The translations under genes were made by a program, and so were the position numbers. 64,000 nt of DNA from Mesorhizobium sp. NZP2077 (GTDB taxonomy: Bacteria; Pseudomonadota; Alphaproteobacteria; Rhizobiales; Rhizobiaceae): contig NZ_CP051293.1 of the NCBI RefSeq assembly GCF_013170805.1, positions 5,710,001 through 5,774,000 on the forward strand, written 5' to 3'. The notes below the pieces were generated by a model. The model saw only the letters and a program-made list of their open reading frames with translations. It did no database searches and was not told the origin of the DNA. Below, in pieces: positions 55,900 to 63,825 of this stretch (positions within the stretch are counted from its first letter, which is position 1; each line of letters begins with the position of its first letter).

Positions 55900-57197
55900 G
55901 AGCTCGCCTCCGGATCGATCGGCTCGAGGCCGCACCAGTCGGCGATGAACAGCGCAATGGTCTGGGTGACCTTGCGCACAGAATCGAGATCGACGGCCTC
56001 GTCATAGCCATGCGGCATGCGGCAGATCGGGCCGTAGACGATCGCCGGCGTGTCGGCATAGAGGCCGAAGAAGCGCGCATCCGTCGTCGCCGAGGTGACG
56101 TGCTCCGTCAGCGGCTCGCCCCAGACGGCGGTATGGCTGCGGCGCAGCGCGGCTTCCATCTCGTCGGCATCCTCCAGCACATAGCCCTCGGCCATGAAGC
56201 CATTATAGGTCATTGTAGGTGGGCGATTGGCCAGGAACGGATCGGCGCGCGCTGCATCGGCGATGCAGGCTTCGAGTTCGGCTCTCGCATCCTCCAGCTT
56301 CTGGCCGGGATAGGTCGCGACCCGCATTTCGAAGACACAGCGCGCCGGAACGCTCGATGTCCACTCACCGCCCTCGATCTTGCCGAGGTTGAAGCGGATC
56401 GGATGCGGATGATCGCAGAAATGCTTGTCATCGACCTTGCGCGCATTCCAGGCGATTTCGAGCTGCTTCAGCGCCTGGATGATGAGAAATGCTTTTTCGA
56501 TGGCATTAGCGCCGGCCGAGAAGGCGCCGGAGGCGTGCTGCGGATCGCCGTCGACCTCGACCCTGAACCAGATCGGCCCGACCTGCGCCCGCATCAGCCT
56601 TGGTTCCAGCGGTTCGGGAATGAAGGCGGCGTCGGCGCGGTAGCCGCGCTGCAGGCAAGCGAGCGCGCCATTGCCGGTGCATTCCTCCTCGACCACCGAC
56701 TGGAGGTAGACGTTCGCTGCCGGCTGATAGCCGAGGCTGCGCAAGGCGGTCAGCGCGTAGAGACAGGCCGACAGCCCGGCCTTCATGTCGCCGGCGCCGC
56801 GACCATGCATCCAGCCATCCTCGATGGCCGGGTCGTAGGGGTAGCGCACCCAGCGGTCGAGCGGTCCCGTCGGCACCACGTCGATATGGCCATTGAGGAT
56901 CAGCGAGCGGCCGGTGGCGTTTCGCGGCGTGTGAGCGGCAACGACGTTGAAGGCATCGTCATAGGAAACCGCAACAGGTGAAAAGCCCGGAAGGTCGCGG
57001 ATCGCGTCGACATCGACGCGCCACATGTCAACCGCATAGCCATCGGCCTGATAGGCAGCCGCCATGAAGGATTGCGCGGCGTGTTCCTCGCCACGCTGGG
57101 AGGGAAAGCGTACGAGATCCGCCAGGAATGCGACTTGCCGCGCGAAGCCGTCATCGACCGCGCCCAAAATGGCTTCGTCGGCAATTCGCTCAGGCAT
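55896..57197 (-). CDS. M20-family metallopeptidase/deacylase (ArgE/DapE-like)
   Basis: About 433 residues. Zinc-ligand motifs are LNGHIDVVPTG (His, Asp), HGRGAGDMKAG (Asp), VVEEECTGNG (Glu-Glu) and a late YGPICRMPHGYDE (His). The family removes acyl groups or amino acids from N-terminal amino or peptide bonds. The first ATG at 57197 (MPERIADE) follows AGGAAACCGG. It leads the leftward operon, so it may release the amino acid or amine that the kinase then phosphorylates. Confidence 0.9.
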   Translation of the reverse strand: MPERIADEAILGAVDDGFARQVAFLADLVRFPSQRGEEHAAQSFMAAAYQADGYAVDMWRVDVDAIRDLPGFSPVAVSYDDAFNVVAAHTPRNATGRSLILNGHIDVVPTGPLDRWVRYPYDPAIEDGWMHGRGAGDMKAGLSACLYALTALRSLGYQPAANVYLQSVVEEECTGNGALACLQRGYRADAAFIPEPLEPRLMRAQVGPIWFRVEVDGDPQHASGAFSAGANAIEKAFLIIQALKQLEIAWNARKVDDKHFCDHPHPIRFNLGKIEGGEWTSSVPARCVFEMRVATYPGQKLEDARAELEACIADAARADPFLANRPPTMTYNGFMAEGYVLEDADEMEAALRRSHTAVWGEPLTEHVTSATTDARFFGLYADTPAIVYGPICRMPHGYDEAVDLDSVRKVTQTIALFIADWCGLEPIDPEASS

Positions 57198-57220
57198 GAT
57201 ATTCCGGTTTCCTAGGGAAT

Positions 57221-57241
57221 GATGTATCATATCTCATATGC
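57221..57241. promoter_or_regulatory. Candidate GntR operator upstream of the peptidase gene
   Basis: An AT-rich stretch, GATGTATCATATCTCATATG, holds TATCAT and TCATAT repeats between the divergent peptidase (start 57197) and GNAT (start 57376) genes. It is of the kind often found near GntR operons. No clear palindrome is complete, so support is low. The rest of 57242-57375 shows nothing I can name. Confidence 0.25.
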
Positions 57242-57375
57242 CATTCTAAGAAAAACCAAAGAGACAGGTCAGGCCAAAACGATGGCCCAACCCGGGAACC
57301 TCTTGGCAGGCGGGCGCAGAGTTGGCATCAGCTTAACGCATGCCAGCGAAGTTGCGTGGCAGAGATCGAGGACAG

Positions 57376-58023
57376 ATGCTGGTCACCCAAGGCGCATTGC
57401 CGGATGAAATCACCGATCTGTCGTCCGGCTACCGGCGCGTGCCGGCCGGCAAGATCGTCAATGCGGTGACATGGATGGAAGCGCGTGCCCCGGTGTCGGG
57501 CCTCGCCCAACCCTTGGCAATGACACGGATCACCAAGCCCGACAGTGGCTGCTACCGCGCGATCTTCCTCGAGATCGGCGCTCCCTGGCTGTGGGACCGC
57601 GCCGCCGAAATGTCGGATGCCGACATATCAGCGCATTTTTCCGACCCTCGCCAGCATGTCTATTACGGCCATGATGATAGCGGCGACCATGTCGGCATGG
57701 TCGAATTCTGCGTGACCGACGACGATGAGATCGAGATCACCTATTTCGGCCTGTTCCCCTTGCTGACCGGCCGGGGCCTTGGCAAGCGGCTGATGGCCGG
57801 CGCGCTCGATCAGGCATGGCGCCTCGGCCCCGGCCGCATCTGGCTGCACACGAGCAGTATCGATCATCACAGCGTCATCGGTTTCTACAGGGCTTGCGGG
57901 TTTGAGCCCTTTGCGGCCGGTTTCGAAATCACCGACGATCCCCGACTCAACGGAACCCTGCCGCGCGATGCGGCCCCGCAGATCCCGTTGATCGAAACGG
58001 AATGGGGGAGTGGGGTCAAATGA
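57376..58023 (+). CDS. GNAT-family N-acetyltransferase
   Basis: About 215 residues from ATG 57376, which follows GAGGAC; an in-frame ATG at 57340 is possible. The GNAT acetyl-CoA motif A appears as YFGLFPLLTGRGLGKRLMAG (pattern Q/RxxGxG/A) and motif B as IWLHTSSIDHHSVIGFYRACGF. The N-terminal half has no family I recognise. It is divergent from the peptidase operon. A role in acetylating an amine or amino acid of that pathway is possible but is a guess. Confidence 0.82.
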   Translation: MLVTQGALPDEITDLSSGYRRVPAGKIVNAVTWMEARAPVSGLAQPLAMTRITKPDSGCYRAIFLEIGAPWLWDRAAEMSDADISAHFSDPRQHVYYGHDDSGDHVGMVEFCVTDDDEIEITYFGLFPLLTGRGLGKRLMAGALDQAWRLGPGRIWLHTSSIDHHSVIGFYRACGFEPFAAGFEITDDPRLNGTLPRDAAPQIPLIETEWGSGVK

Positions 58024-58029
58024 GACCAG

Positions 58030-58067
58030 ACGCCCTGACGGCGGCTTTGTCGCTGCCGTCAGGGCGT
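58030..58067. terminator. Bidirectional hairpin between GNAT and TPP-enzyme genes
   Basis: A perfect 13-bp stem (58030-58042 with 58055-58067) with a 12-nt loop and GTTT after it on the plus strand. It overlaps the stop codon of the leftward TPP-enzyme gene (58059-58061) and lies just after the GNAT stop, so it can serve both convergent genes. Confidence 0.7.
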
Positions 58068-59705
58068 TTGCGGTGCCGGCAGCCGCTCGCGCAATTCGTC
58101 GACAAGAACCCTGGTGTTCTCGGAGTAGTCGATGGGCACGACGACGAGATGCACGCCGCCGCCGGCAAAGGCCTGTTCCAGCGCCGGCCGCAAGTCGGCG
58201 ATCGTATCAACCCTGGTCCCTTTGGCACCGTAGGCCTCGGCGTATTTGACGAAATCGGGATTGCCGAAGGTCATGCCGAAATCCGGGAATTCGTCGACCG
58301 CCTGCTTCCAGCGGATCATGCCGTAGGCATGGTCCTCCAGCAGCAGCACGACGAGGTTGAGCTTGAGCCTGACGGCGGTTTCCAGTTCCTGGCTGTTCAT
58401 CATGAAGCCGCCATCGCCGCAGATCGCCATGACGCGGCGCTGGGGATATAGCAGTGCCGCCATCATCGCCGACGGCAGGCCGGCACCCATGGTGGCCAGC
58501 GCATTGTCGAGCAGCAGCGTGTTTGCCATGCGCGTGCGGTAATTGCGCGCGAACCAGATTTTGTACATGCCATTGTCGAGAGCCAGGATCCCGTCGGCCG
58601 GCATCACGGTGCGCACGTCATACACGATGCGCTGCGGCGTGAAACGGTCTTCGGTGGCGCGCGCGGCGATCCGGCTCAAAATGCCTTCCCTGAGCGGGAG
58701 CAGGGCCTGCGCATTGGGGATCTTGCCTTCGATGCGATCCACCAGCAGCGCCAGCGAGGGGCCGAGGTCACCGACGATCTCGGCCTGCGGGAAATAGACC
58801 TGCTCGACATCGGCCGTTTGATAGCCGACGTGAATCACCTTCGGCCCCTTCGCCCCCATGATGAAGGGCGGTTTCTCGACCGTGTCGTGGCCGATGGTGA
58901 TGATCAGGTCGGCCTGTTCGATGGCCTCGTGCACATAGTCGCGCTCCGAGAGTGCAGCCGTTCCCATGTAGAGTTCGGTGCCGCCGGGCACGGTGCCCTT
59001 GCCCATCTGCGTGGTGAAATAGGGAATTTGCGTGCGCAGCACGAACTGGGCGACATCGGGCGTCACACGCGGCCGCGACGCCGCCGCGCCGAACATCAGC
59101 AGCGGGCGCCTGGCTTCCATGATCATGCGGGCGGCGCGATCGAGCGCGCCCGGGCTTGCCAGCGGCAGTTCGACCGGGTGCGTCGGCACCAATGCGATCG
59201 GCTCGCACTCCGCCGCCGCGATATCTTCCGGCAGTTCCAGATGCACGGGGCCGGGACGTTCTTCCTGGGCAACGCGAAAAGCTTCGCGCACCAGCGACGG
59301 GATCATCTTGGGCGAGACGATCTGGCGCGAGAGCTTGGTCAGCGGTTTCATCGCCGCGACGATGTCGACGATCTGGAAGCGCGCCTGTCGCGATGACAGG
59401 ATGCCTTTCTGACCGGTGATCATGATCATCGGCATCGCGCCGAGCAGCGCATAGGCCGAGCCGGTCGTCAGATTAAGCGCGCCGGGGCCAAGCGTGGTGA
59501 TGCAAACGCCTGCCTTGCCGGTGAGCCTGCCATAGGTGGCGGCCATGAAGGCCGCCGCCTGCTCGTGGCGGGTCAGGATCAGCTGGATCGACGAGCGACG
59601 GATGGATTCGACGATGTCGAGGTTTTCCTCGCCCGGAATGCCGAAAATCCGCTCAACCCCTTCATTCTCGAGGGCCGCGACGAACAGATCCGAACCTTTG
59701 GTCAT
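58059..59705 (-). CDS. Acetolactate-synthase-like thiamine-diphosphate enzyme
   Basis: A 548-residue TPP enzyme. The catalytic Glu is in LTRHEQAAAFMAATYGRLTG, and the TPP/Mg motif is GDGGFMMNSQELETAVRLKLN. FAD-type central domain residues are present. The N-terminus MTKGSDLFVAALENEGVERI and IPGEENLDIVESI match acetolactate synthase large subunit relatives, but no small regulatory subunit gene is adjacent, so it may be a catabolic ALS or another TPP carboligase. The ATG at 59705 follows GGAGAG; in-frame starts to 59789 are rejected. Confidence 0.86.
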   Translation of the reverse strand: MTKGSDLFVAALENEGVERIFGIPGEENLDIVESIRRSSIQLILTRHEQAAAFMAATYGRLTGKAGVCITTLGPGALNLTTGSAYALLGAMPMIMITGQKGILSSRQARFQIVDIVAAMKPLTKLSRQIVSPKMIPSLVREAFRVAQEERPGPVHLELPEDIAAAECEPIALVPTHPVELPLASPGALDRAARMIMEARRPLLMFGAAASRPRVTPDVAQFVLRTQIPYFTTQMGKGTVPGGTELYMGTAALSERDYVHEAIEQADLIITIGHDTVEKPPFIMGAKGPKVIHVGYQTADVEQVYFPQAEIVGDLGPSLALLVDRIEGKIPNAQALLPLREGILSRIAARATEDRFTPQRIVYDVRTVMPADGILALDNGMYKIWFARNYRTRMANTLLLDNALATMGAGLPSAMMAALLYPQRRVMAICGDGGFMMNSQELETAVRLKLNLVVLLLEDHAYGMIRWKQAVDEFPDFGMTFGNPDFVKYAEAYGAKGTRVDTIADLRPALEQAFAGGGVHLVVVPIDYSENTRVLVDELRERLPAPQTP

Positions 59706-60087
59706 CAACCGTCTCTCCTGCAATGCGCACATTCCGTCAGCACCTTCATATGGCACCGGAACACCACAGCTCAAAGGGCCAGTCTTCAAGCGCAGGTCAA
59801 AGGCGCGTGTTGCGGTTCGGAGACCTGGTCGGCGGACAGTGCATCGCTGGGTTCGGGCTCGGCGAAGACCACGCGCCAGATAACTGGCTGAAAAACCGCA
59901 ACGGCGAACAAATCATTTTTCGCGGCAATACCGCCCTTGAAGGCACGGCTCCGCATCCCTAATTGTTTGGTGCGGGCCGGGCCCCTCTGACGATCGCTTC
60001 TGTGGTTGTGATGTCGGACCGCTTTAACGGGCCCGTTTCCATCCTTTTCGGTCAAGCGGGCTTAATCTTTTCGGTTTGGAGCCGCGT
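59706..60087. other. Intergenic region between the TPP-enzyme and zinc-ribbon genes
   Basis: 382 bp with no supported gene; short open frames in it are shadow-like. The right part (about 60030-60080) is relatively AT-rich, with TTTTCGGTCAAGCGGGC and repeated TTTTCGG, and could hold the promoter of the zinc-ribbon gene at 60088. No clear terminator or conserved element is seen. Confidence 0.5.
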
Positions 60088-60387
60088 ATGACAACTTCCC
60101 TCCTTGGCCTGGTTTGCCCCTCCTGCCGCGTCGCGCTCACAATGAGCGAACGCCAGGGTATCGAGATCGACTACTGCCCGCAGTGCCGCGGCGTCTGGCT
60201 TGATCGAGGCGAACTCGACAAGATCATCGAACGTTCCGGCAGGGAGGCATCACCCGCGCTGCAGCCGCAGCAAGCAGTGTTCTCACAGCCGCCGCACGGC
60301 CAATCCCTCGACGACGATTATTCCCGCTCGCACGGACACCGCTATCCGAAGCGGAAGAAATCATTCTTCGAAGAATTGTTCGATTGA
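60088..60387 (+). CDS. TFIIB-type zinc-ribbon (zf-TFIIB) small protein
   Basis: A 99-residue protein. The N-terminal ribbon is CPSC (about residues 10-13) and CPQCRGVWLDRGELDKI (about 30-46), the standard zf-TFIIB signature. The C-terminal half is low-complexity and basic, ending KRKKSFFEELFD. The ATG at 60088 follows GGAGCC. Members are widespread and their role is not established; DNA or protein binding is assumed. Confidence 0.88.
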   Translation: MTTSLLGLVCPSCRVALTMSERQGIEIDYCPQCRGVWLDRGELDKIIERSGREASPALQPQQAVFSQPPHGQSLDDDYSRSHGHRYPKRKKSFFEELFD

Positions 60388-60464
60388 TTGCGTGCCGCCG
60401 CACGATACCCGGGTCAGCACGTGCTGAAACTTTCTAAAAAACACGTCAATAAAGGCCAACGCCG

Positions 60465-61445
60465 ATGATGTCTCGTACAAGCCGATTTGCCACCCTCTTT
60501 GCAGGGCTGTTCCTGGCATTCTCCATGGTTGCGATCGATCATGCCGAGGCGCGGCGCGGCGGCAGCTTTGGCAGTCGCGGCACGCGCACGTTCCAGTCGG
60601 CGCCGCCGACCCGGACCGCACCGGCGCCAACCGCTCCGATCGAGCGTTCGATGACGCCCAACACCGGTGTGAACTCTGCCGCCCGCCAGCCGCAGGTGCA
60701 GAGACCTAGCTTCATGAGCGGCTTCGGCGGGACGATGATGCGCGGCCTGCTGATCGGTGGCCTGATCGGGCTGCTCTTGGGCCAAGGCTTCGGCGGCCTG
60801 GCCGGCATGTTCGGCTTCCTGCTTCAGGCCCTTCTCATCGGTGGCGCGATCATGCTGGCCATCCGCTTCTTCAGGTCGCAGTCAGCGCGTGGCCCTGCGC
60901 CCGCGCTCGCCGGTGCCGGCAATGCCCAGGCGTCGATATTTGAGAACCGTGCTGCGGCACAGCAGCAAACTGCGGGCTCGTTCACAATTCCCGGCTTTGG
61001 TGGCGGTTCAGGCGGGGGCTCTCCAGCCGCCGGTTCTGAAGAGATCACGCTCGCCCAGATCGATCTCGATACGTTCCAGCAGTTGTTGACCGATGTCCAG
61101 GAAGCATTCGGGCGCGAAGACCATGCCGCCCTGCGCCGGGCGACGACGCCCGAGATGGTGTCCTATCTCTCGGAAGAGCTGGCCGACAATGCCCAGAAAG
61201 GTCTCAGGAACGAGGTATCCGACATCACTTTGCTGCAGGCCGACGTGGCGGAAAGCTGGCGCGAGGATGACCGCGACTACGCCACGGCCGCATTGCGCTA
61301 CGAGTCCCGCGACGTGATGCGAGAACGGGCCACCAACAAGGTTGTCGAGGGCGACGAGGACCATCCGACAGAGACGACGGAGCTGTGGACATTCACACGA
61401 GAGAATGGCTCGAGCTGGAAGCTCTCGGCAATACAGCAGGCTTGA
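60465..61445 (+). CDS. Tim44-like domain protein
   Basis: A 326-residue inner-membrane or periplasm-facing protein. A signal or anchor (ATLFAGLFLAFSMVAIDHAEA) is followed by a Ser/Thr/Pro-rich linker, two hydrophobic stretches (about residues 88-130, with GGLIGLLLGQGFGG), and a C-terminal Tim44-type cone domain from about residue 195 (ITLAQIDLDTFQQLLTDVQE, WREDDRDYATAALRYESRD). It resembles the bacterial Tim44-domain proteins of alphaproteobacteria, whose function is unclear. ATG at 60465 or 60468. Confidence 0.85.
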   Translation: MMSRTSRFATLFAGLFLAFSMVAIDHAEARRGGSFGSRGTRTFQSAPPTRTAPAPTAPIERSMTPNTGVNSAARQPQVQRPSFMSGFGGTMMRGLLIGGLIGLLLGQGFGGLAGMFGFLLQALLIGGAIMLAIRFFRSQSARGPAPALAGAGNAQASIFENRAAAQQQTAGSFTIPGFGGGSGGGSPAAGSEEITLAQIDLDTFQQLLTDVQEAFGREDHAALRRATTPEMVSYLSEELADNAQKGLRNEVSDITLLQADVAESWREDDRDYATAALRYESRDVMRERATNKVVEGDEDHPTETTELWTFTRENGSSWKLSAIQQA

Positions 61446-61478
61446 CACCAAGCGGGTATCGGCCCGCCACTCTGACGA

Positions 61479-61509
61479 CAATGATTGCCGGCTTTGCCGG
61501 CAATCATTG
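61479..61509. terminator. 31-bp perfect hairpin after the Tim44-domain gene
   Basis: A perfect 14-bp stem (61479-61492 with 61496-61509) with a TTT loop. It lies 33 bp past the Tim44 stop and covers the stop region of the leftward lactonase remnant. No U-tract follows in either direction. Confidence 0.6.
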
Positions 61510-61905
61510 GACGATCTTGACGCACATCGGTGCCGATCTCGATGGTCCGACCGGTATCGGTCAACAGGCCGCTAGCCGGGTCGCGCGCGAAGATCGAGAT
61601 GCGGTCGGCATTCTGGTTGGCGGAGAACAATGCGCCAGATTGCGCGGTGTTGCACCGCCGCAAGGGACATAGCCGACGAGGCCGAGCGAGCCGGTCTGCT
61701 GGTCGATCGCCATGATGACGACGCCGTCGTGGCCACGCTTGGAGCCATGGACGAAACGGTCGGGTCGACGTCATTTGCATCGGCCAGTTTTCGTATTTCC
61801 AGCGTCGCCTCCTCGAAACTGTAGACGCTGAGGCCGACGCCGCGCGCACCCTGAAAATAAGGCGCTTCGCGGTTCAGGCTGCCGACAAACACCAGACAAT
61901 CCTTG
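61504..61905 (-). pseudogene. Lactonase-family (beta-propeller) pseudogene
   Basis: Decayed fragments of a 6-phosphogluconolactonase-like seven-bladed propeller. One frame (61905-61780) begins LVFVGSLNREAPYFQGARGV; another (about 61745-61610) reads GHDGVVIMAIDQQTGSLGLV and GGATPRNLAH; a third (about 61620-61520) reads SANQNADRISIFARDPASGL and GRTIEIGT; the end MCVKIVQ lies in yet another frame, stopping at 61504. A typical protein has about 350 residues, so a large internal part is missing and at least two frameshifts are present. No good start codon is seen. Confidence 0.72.
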
Positions 61906-62110
61906 CTAATCTTTTCCTCCCCTGCCCGCCTGCGCTCGAGGGTTGCGGGATTGGCCAAAATTTCGCCTGTCCTCGCTTGCAACGAAACCCCATATGTGAA
62001 AATACTATTTACAAAAGAAGATTGGCGGGAGGAGACGTCGTGCAATCAGGCGCCTTGACGTGCGTTCGAACGGCTGTCCGGACCCTTTCGCGAGAGCGAC
62101 AGGGCCGGCC

Positions 62111-62662
62111 ATGAACGACTTCGCACCCACTGTCGGCATTGCCTCGACGTATCCCCAGAACATGCCGGAGGACCATGCCGCGCTGCCGGTGTGGAATGCC
62201 GAGAACTGGTTCTACGAGGACTGGCCGGTCGGCCAGAAAATCCGCTCGTTGCGGCGCACCATGGCTGAGGGCGACAGCCACCTGTTCAACACGCTGGTGC
62301 TCGACATCCACCCTTATGTGCAGGACCAGATGTTTGCCGAGAGCGAAGGCATTTTCGGCAAACGGCTGATCGCCGGCGCCTTTGTCTTTTCGGCAGGCCT
62401 CGGGCTGGTCGCCACCAACTGCGTCAACGCCTTTTCCTATGGCTACGACAGACTGCGTTTCATAAAGCCTGTCTTCATCGGCGACACGATCTATTCGATC
62501 CGCTCCAACCTCGACAAGAAGCCTCGCTACAAGGAAATGGGGCTGATCCGCGCCAGCTACGAAGTGTTCAAGGGCGAAGGTGAGCTCGTTCTCTATTGCG
62601 AGCATCTGCAGACGGTGAAGTACCGCAACCCGGCCGATTTCGTCGGCAAGACGGAGAAATAG
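62111..62662 (+). CDS. MaoC-like dehydratase/hydratase
   Basis: A 183-residue hot-dog-fold protein, probably an enoyl-CoA or mesaconyl-CoA-type hydratase. The segment [20 protein letters not shown] with [10 protein letters not shown] resembles MaoC active-site regions (Asp/His), and [20 protein letters not shown] is a typical second strand pair. The ATG at 62111 gives the expected length; an in-frame ATG at 62060 is less likely. It begins a coupled set with the CoA-transferase gene. Confidence 0.82.
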   Translation: MNDFAPTVGIASTYPQNMPEDHAALPVWNAENWFYEDWPVGQKIRSLRRTMAEGDSHLFNTLVLDIHPYVQDQMFAESEGIFGKRLIAGAFVFSAGLGLVATNCVNAFSYGYDRLRFIKPVFIGDTIYSIRSNLDKKPRYKEMGLIRASYEVFKGEGELVLYCEHLQTVKYRNPADFVGKTEK

Positions 62663-62664
62663 AG

Positions 62665-63825
62665 ATGCCGGCGCCAGCCGAATTGCCGCTTGCCGGTCTT
62701 GTCGTCGTCGACATGAGCCAGTTCCTGTCAGGGCCTTATTGCTCGCTCAGGCTGCTCGATCTCGGCGCCCGGGTCATCAAGATTGAACGCCCCGACGGCG
62801 GCGACCTGTCGCGCCGGCTCTATCTCAGCGATACCGAGATCGGCGGCGATTCCACGATTTTCCACGCCATCAACCGGGCCAAGGAGAGTTTTGCAATCGA
62901 CCTCAAGAACGAGGCCGATCTCGAGGCGCTGCGCGGCCTGGTGGTCAAGGCCGACGTGCTGGTCCAGAATTTCCGGCCGGGTGTCATCGAGCGACTGGGC
63001 CTCGACTATGAGGCCGTCCGCAAGATCAACCCGCGGCTCGTCTACGCCTCGATCAGCGGCTATGGCGAAGACGGCCCGTGGGTCAAGCGGCCCGGCCAGG
63101 ACCTGCTCGCACAGTCACGCTCCGGCGTGATGTGGCTGAACGGCGATGAGGACCAGGGACCGGTGCCGTTCGGCCTCGCCATTGGCGACATGCTGGCGGG
63201 TGCGGCCTGCGCGCAAGGCATTCTGGCCGCCTTGGTGCGGCGAGGCATCACCGGGCTGGGCAGCCATATCGAAACCAGCCTGCTCGAAGCGCTGGTCGAC
63301 TTCCAGTTCGAGGTGCTGACCACGCATCTCAATGATGGCCGCCGCTTGCCCAAGCGCTCCAATTTCCGCAGCGCGCACGCCTACCTATCGGCGCCTTATG
63401 GCGTCTATCCGGCCAAGGACGGCTACCTCGCCATCGCCATGACGCCGATCCCCAAACTCGCCGATCTGCTGTCGCTCGAGGAGTTGGCCCCTTATCGCGA
63501 CAAACCCGCATCCTGGTTCACCGCGCGCGACGATATCAAGGCGATCATCGCGCAGAGGATTGCGACGAAAACCATCGACGAGTGGCTGGCCATTCTGGAG
63601 CCCGCCGACATCTGGTGCGCCAAGGTGCTGACCTGGCCGGAGATGCTGGCCAGCGAGGGCTTTCAGTCTCTCGACATGCTGCAGACGGTGACCCGCGACG
63701 ACGATGTCTCGATCCTCACCACCAGTTCGCCGCTGAGGGTCGATGGGATCAGGGCCAAGGTCGATCGCGCCGCACCGCGCATCGGCGAGCACAGTGCCGC
63801 GATCCGCGCGGAGTTCGGCCTGTGA
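62665..63825 (+). CDS. CaiB/BaiF family III CoA-transferase
   Basis: A 386-residue CoA-transferase. N-terminal VVVDMSQFLSGPYCSLRLLD, LGARVIKIERPDGGD, and VQNFRPGVIERLGLDYEAV are family III hallmarks; the catalytic Asp lies in the RPGQDLLAQSRSG segment. The substrate acid is unknown. It sits 3 bp after the MaoC-like gene and overlaps the next gene by 4 bp, suggesting activation of an imported acid to its CoA thioester followed by hydration. Confidence 0.92.
   Translation: MPAPAELPLAGLVVVDMSQFLSGPYCSLRLLDLGARVIKIERPDGGDLSRRLYLSDTEIGGDSTIFHAINRAKESFAIDLKNEADLEALRGLVVKADVLVQNFRPGVIERLGLDYEAVRKINPRLVYASISGYGEDGPWVKRPGQDLLAQSRSGVMWLNGDEDQGPVPFGLAIGDMLAGAACAQGILAALVRRGITGLGSHIETSLLEALVDFQFEVLTTHLNDGRRLPKRSNFRSAHAYLSAPYGVYPAKDGYLAIAMTPIPKLADLLSLEELAPYRDKPASWFTARDDIKAIIAQRIATKTIDEWLAILEPADIWCAKVLTWPEMLASEGFQSLDMLQTVTRDDDVSILTTSSPLRVDGIRAKVDRAAPRIGEHSAAIRAEFGL

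Noticed and set aside
61572..62045. Intact gene of 157 codons on the minus strand
   Set aside because: Only its N-terminal third resembles a lactonase; after that the homology moves to other frames, so this is a pseudogene fragment with a shadow tail.
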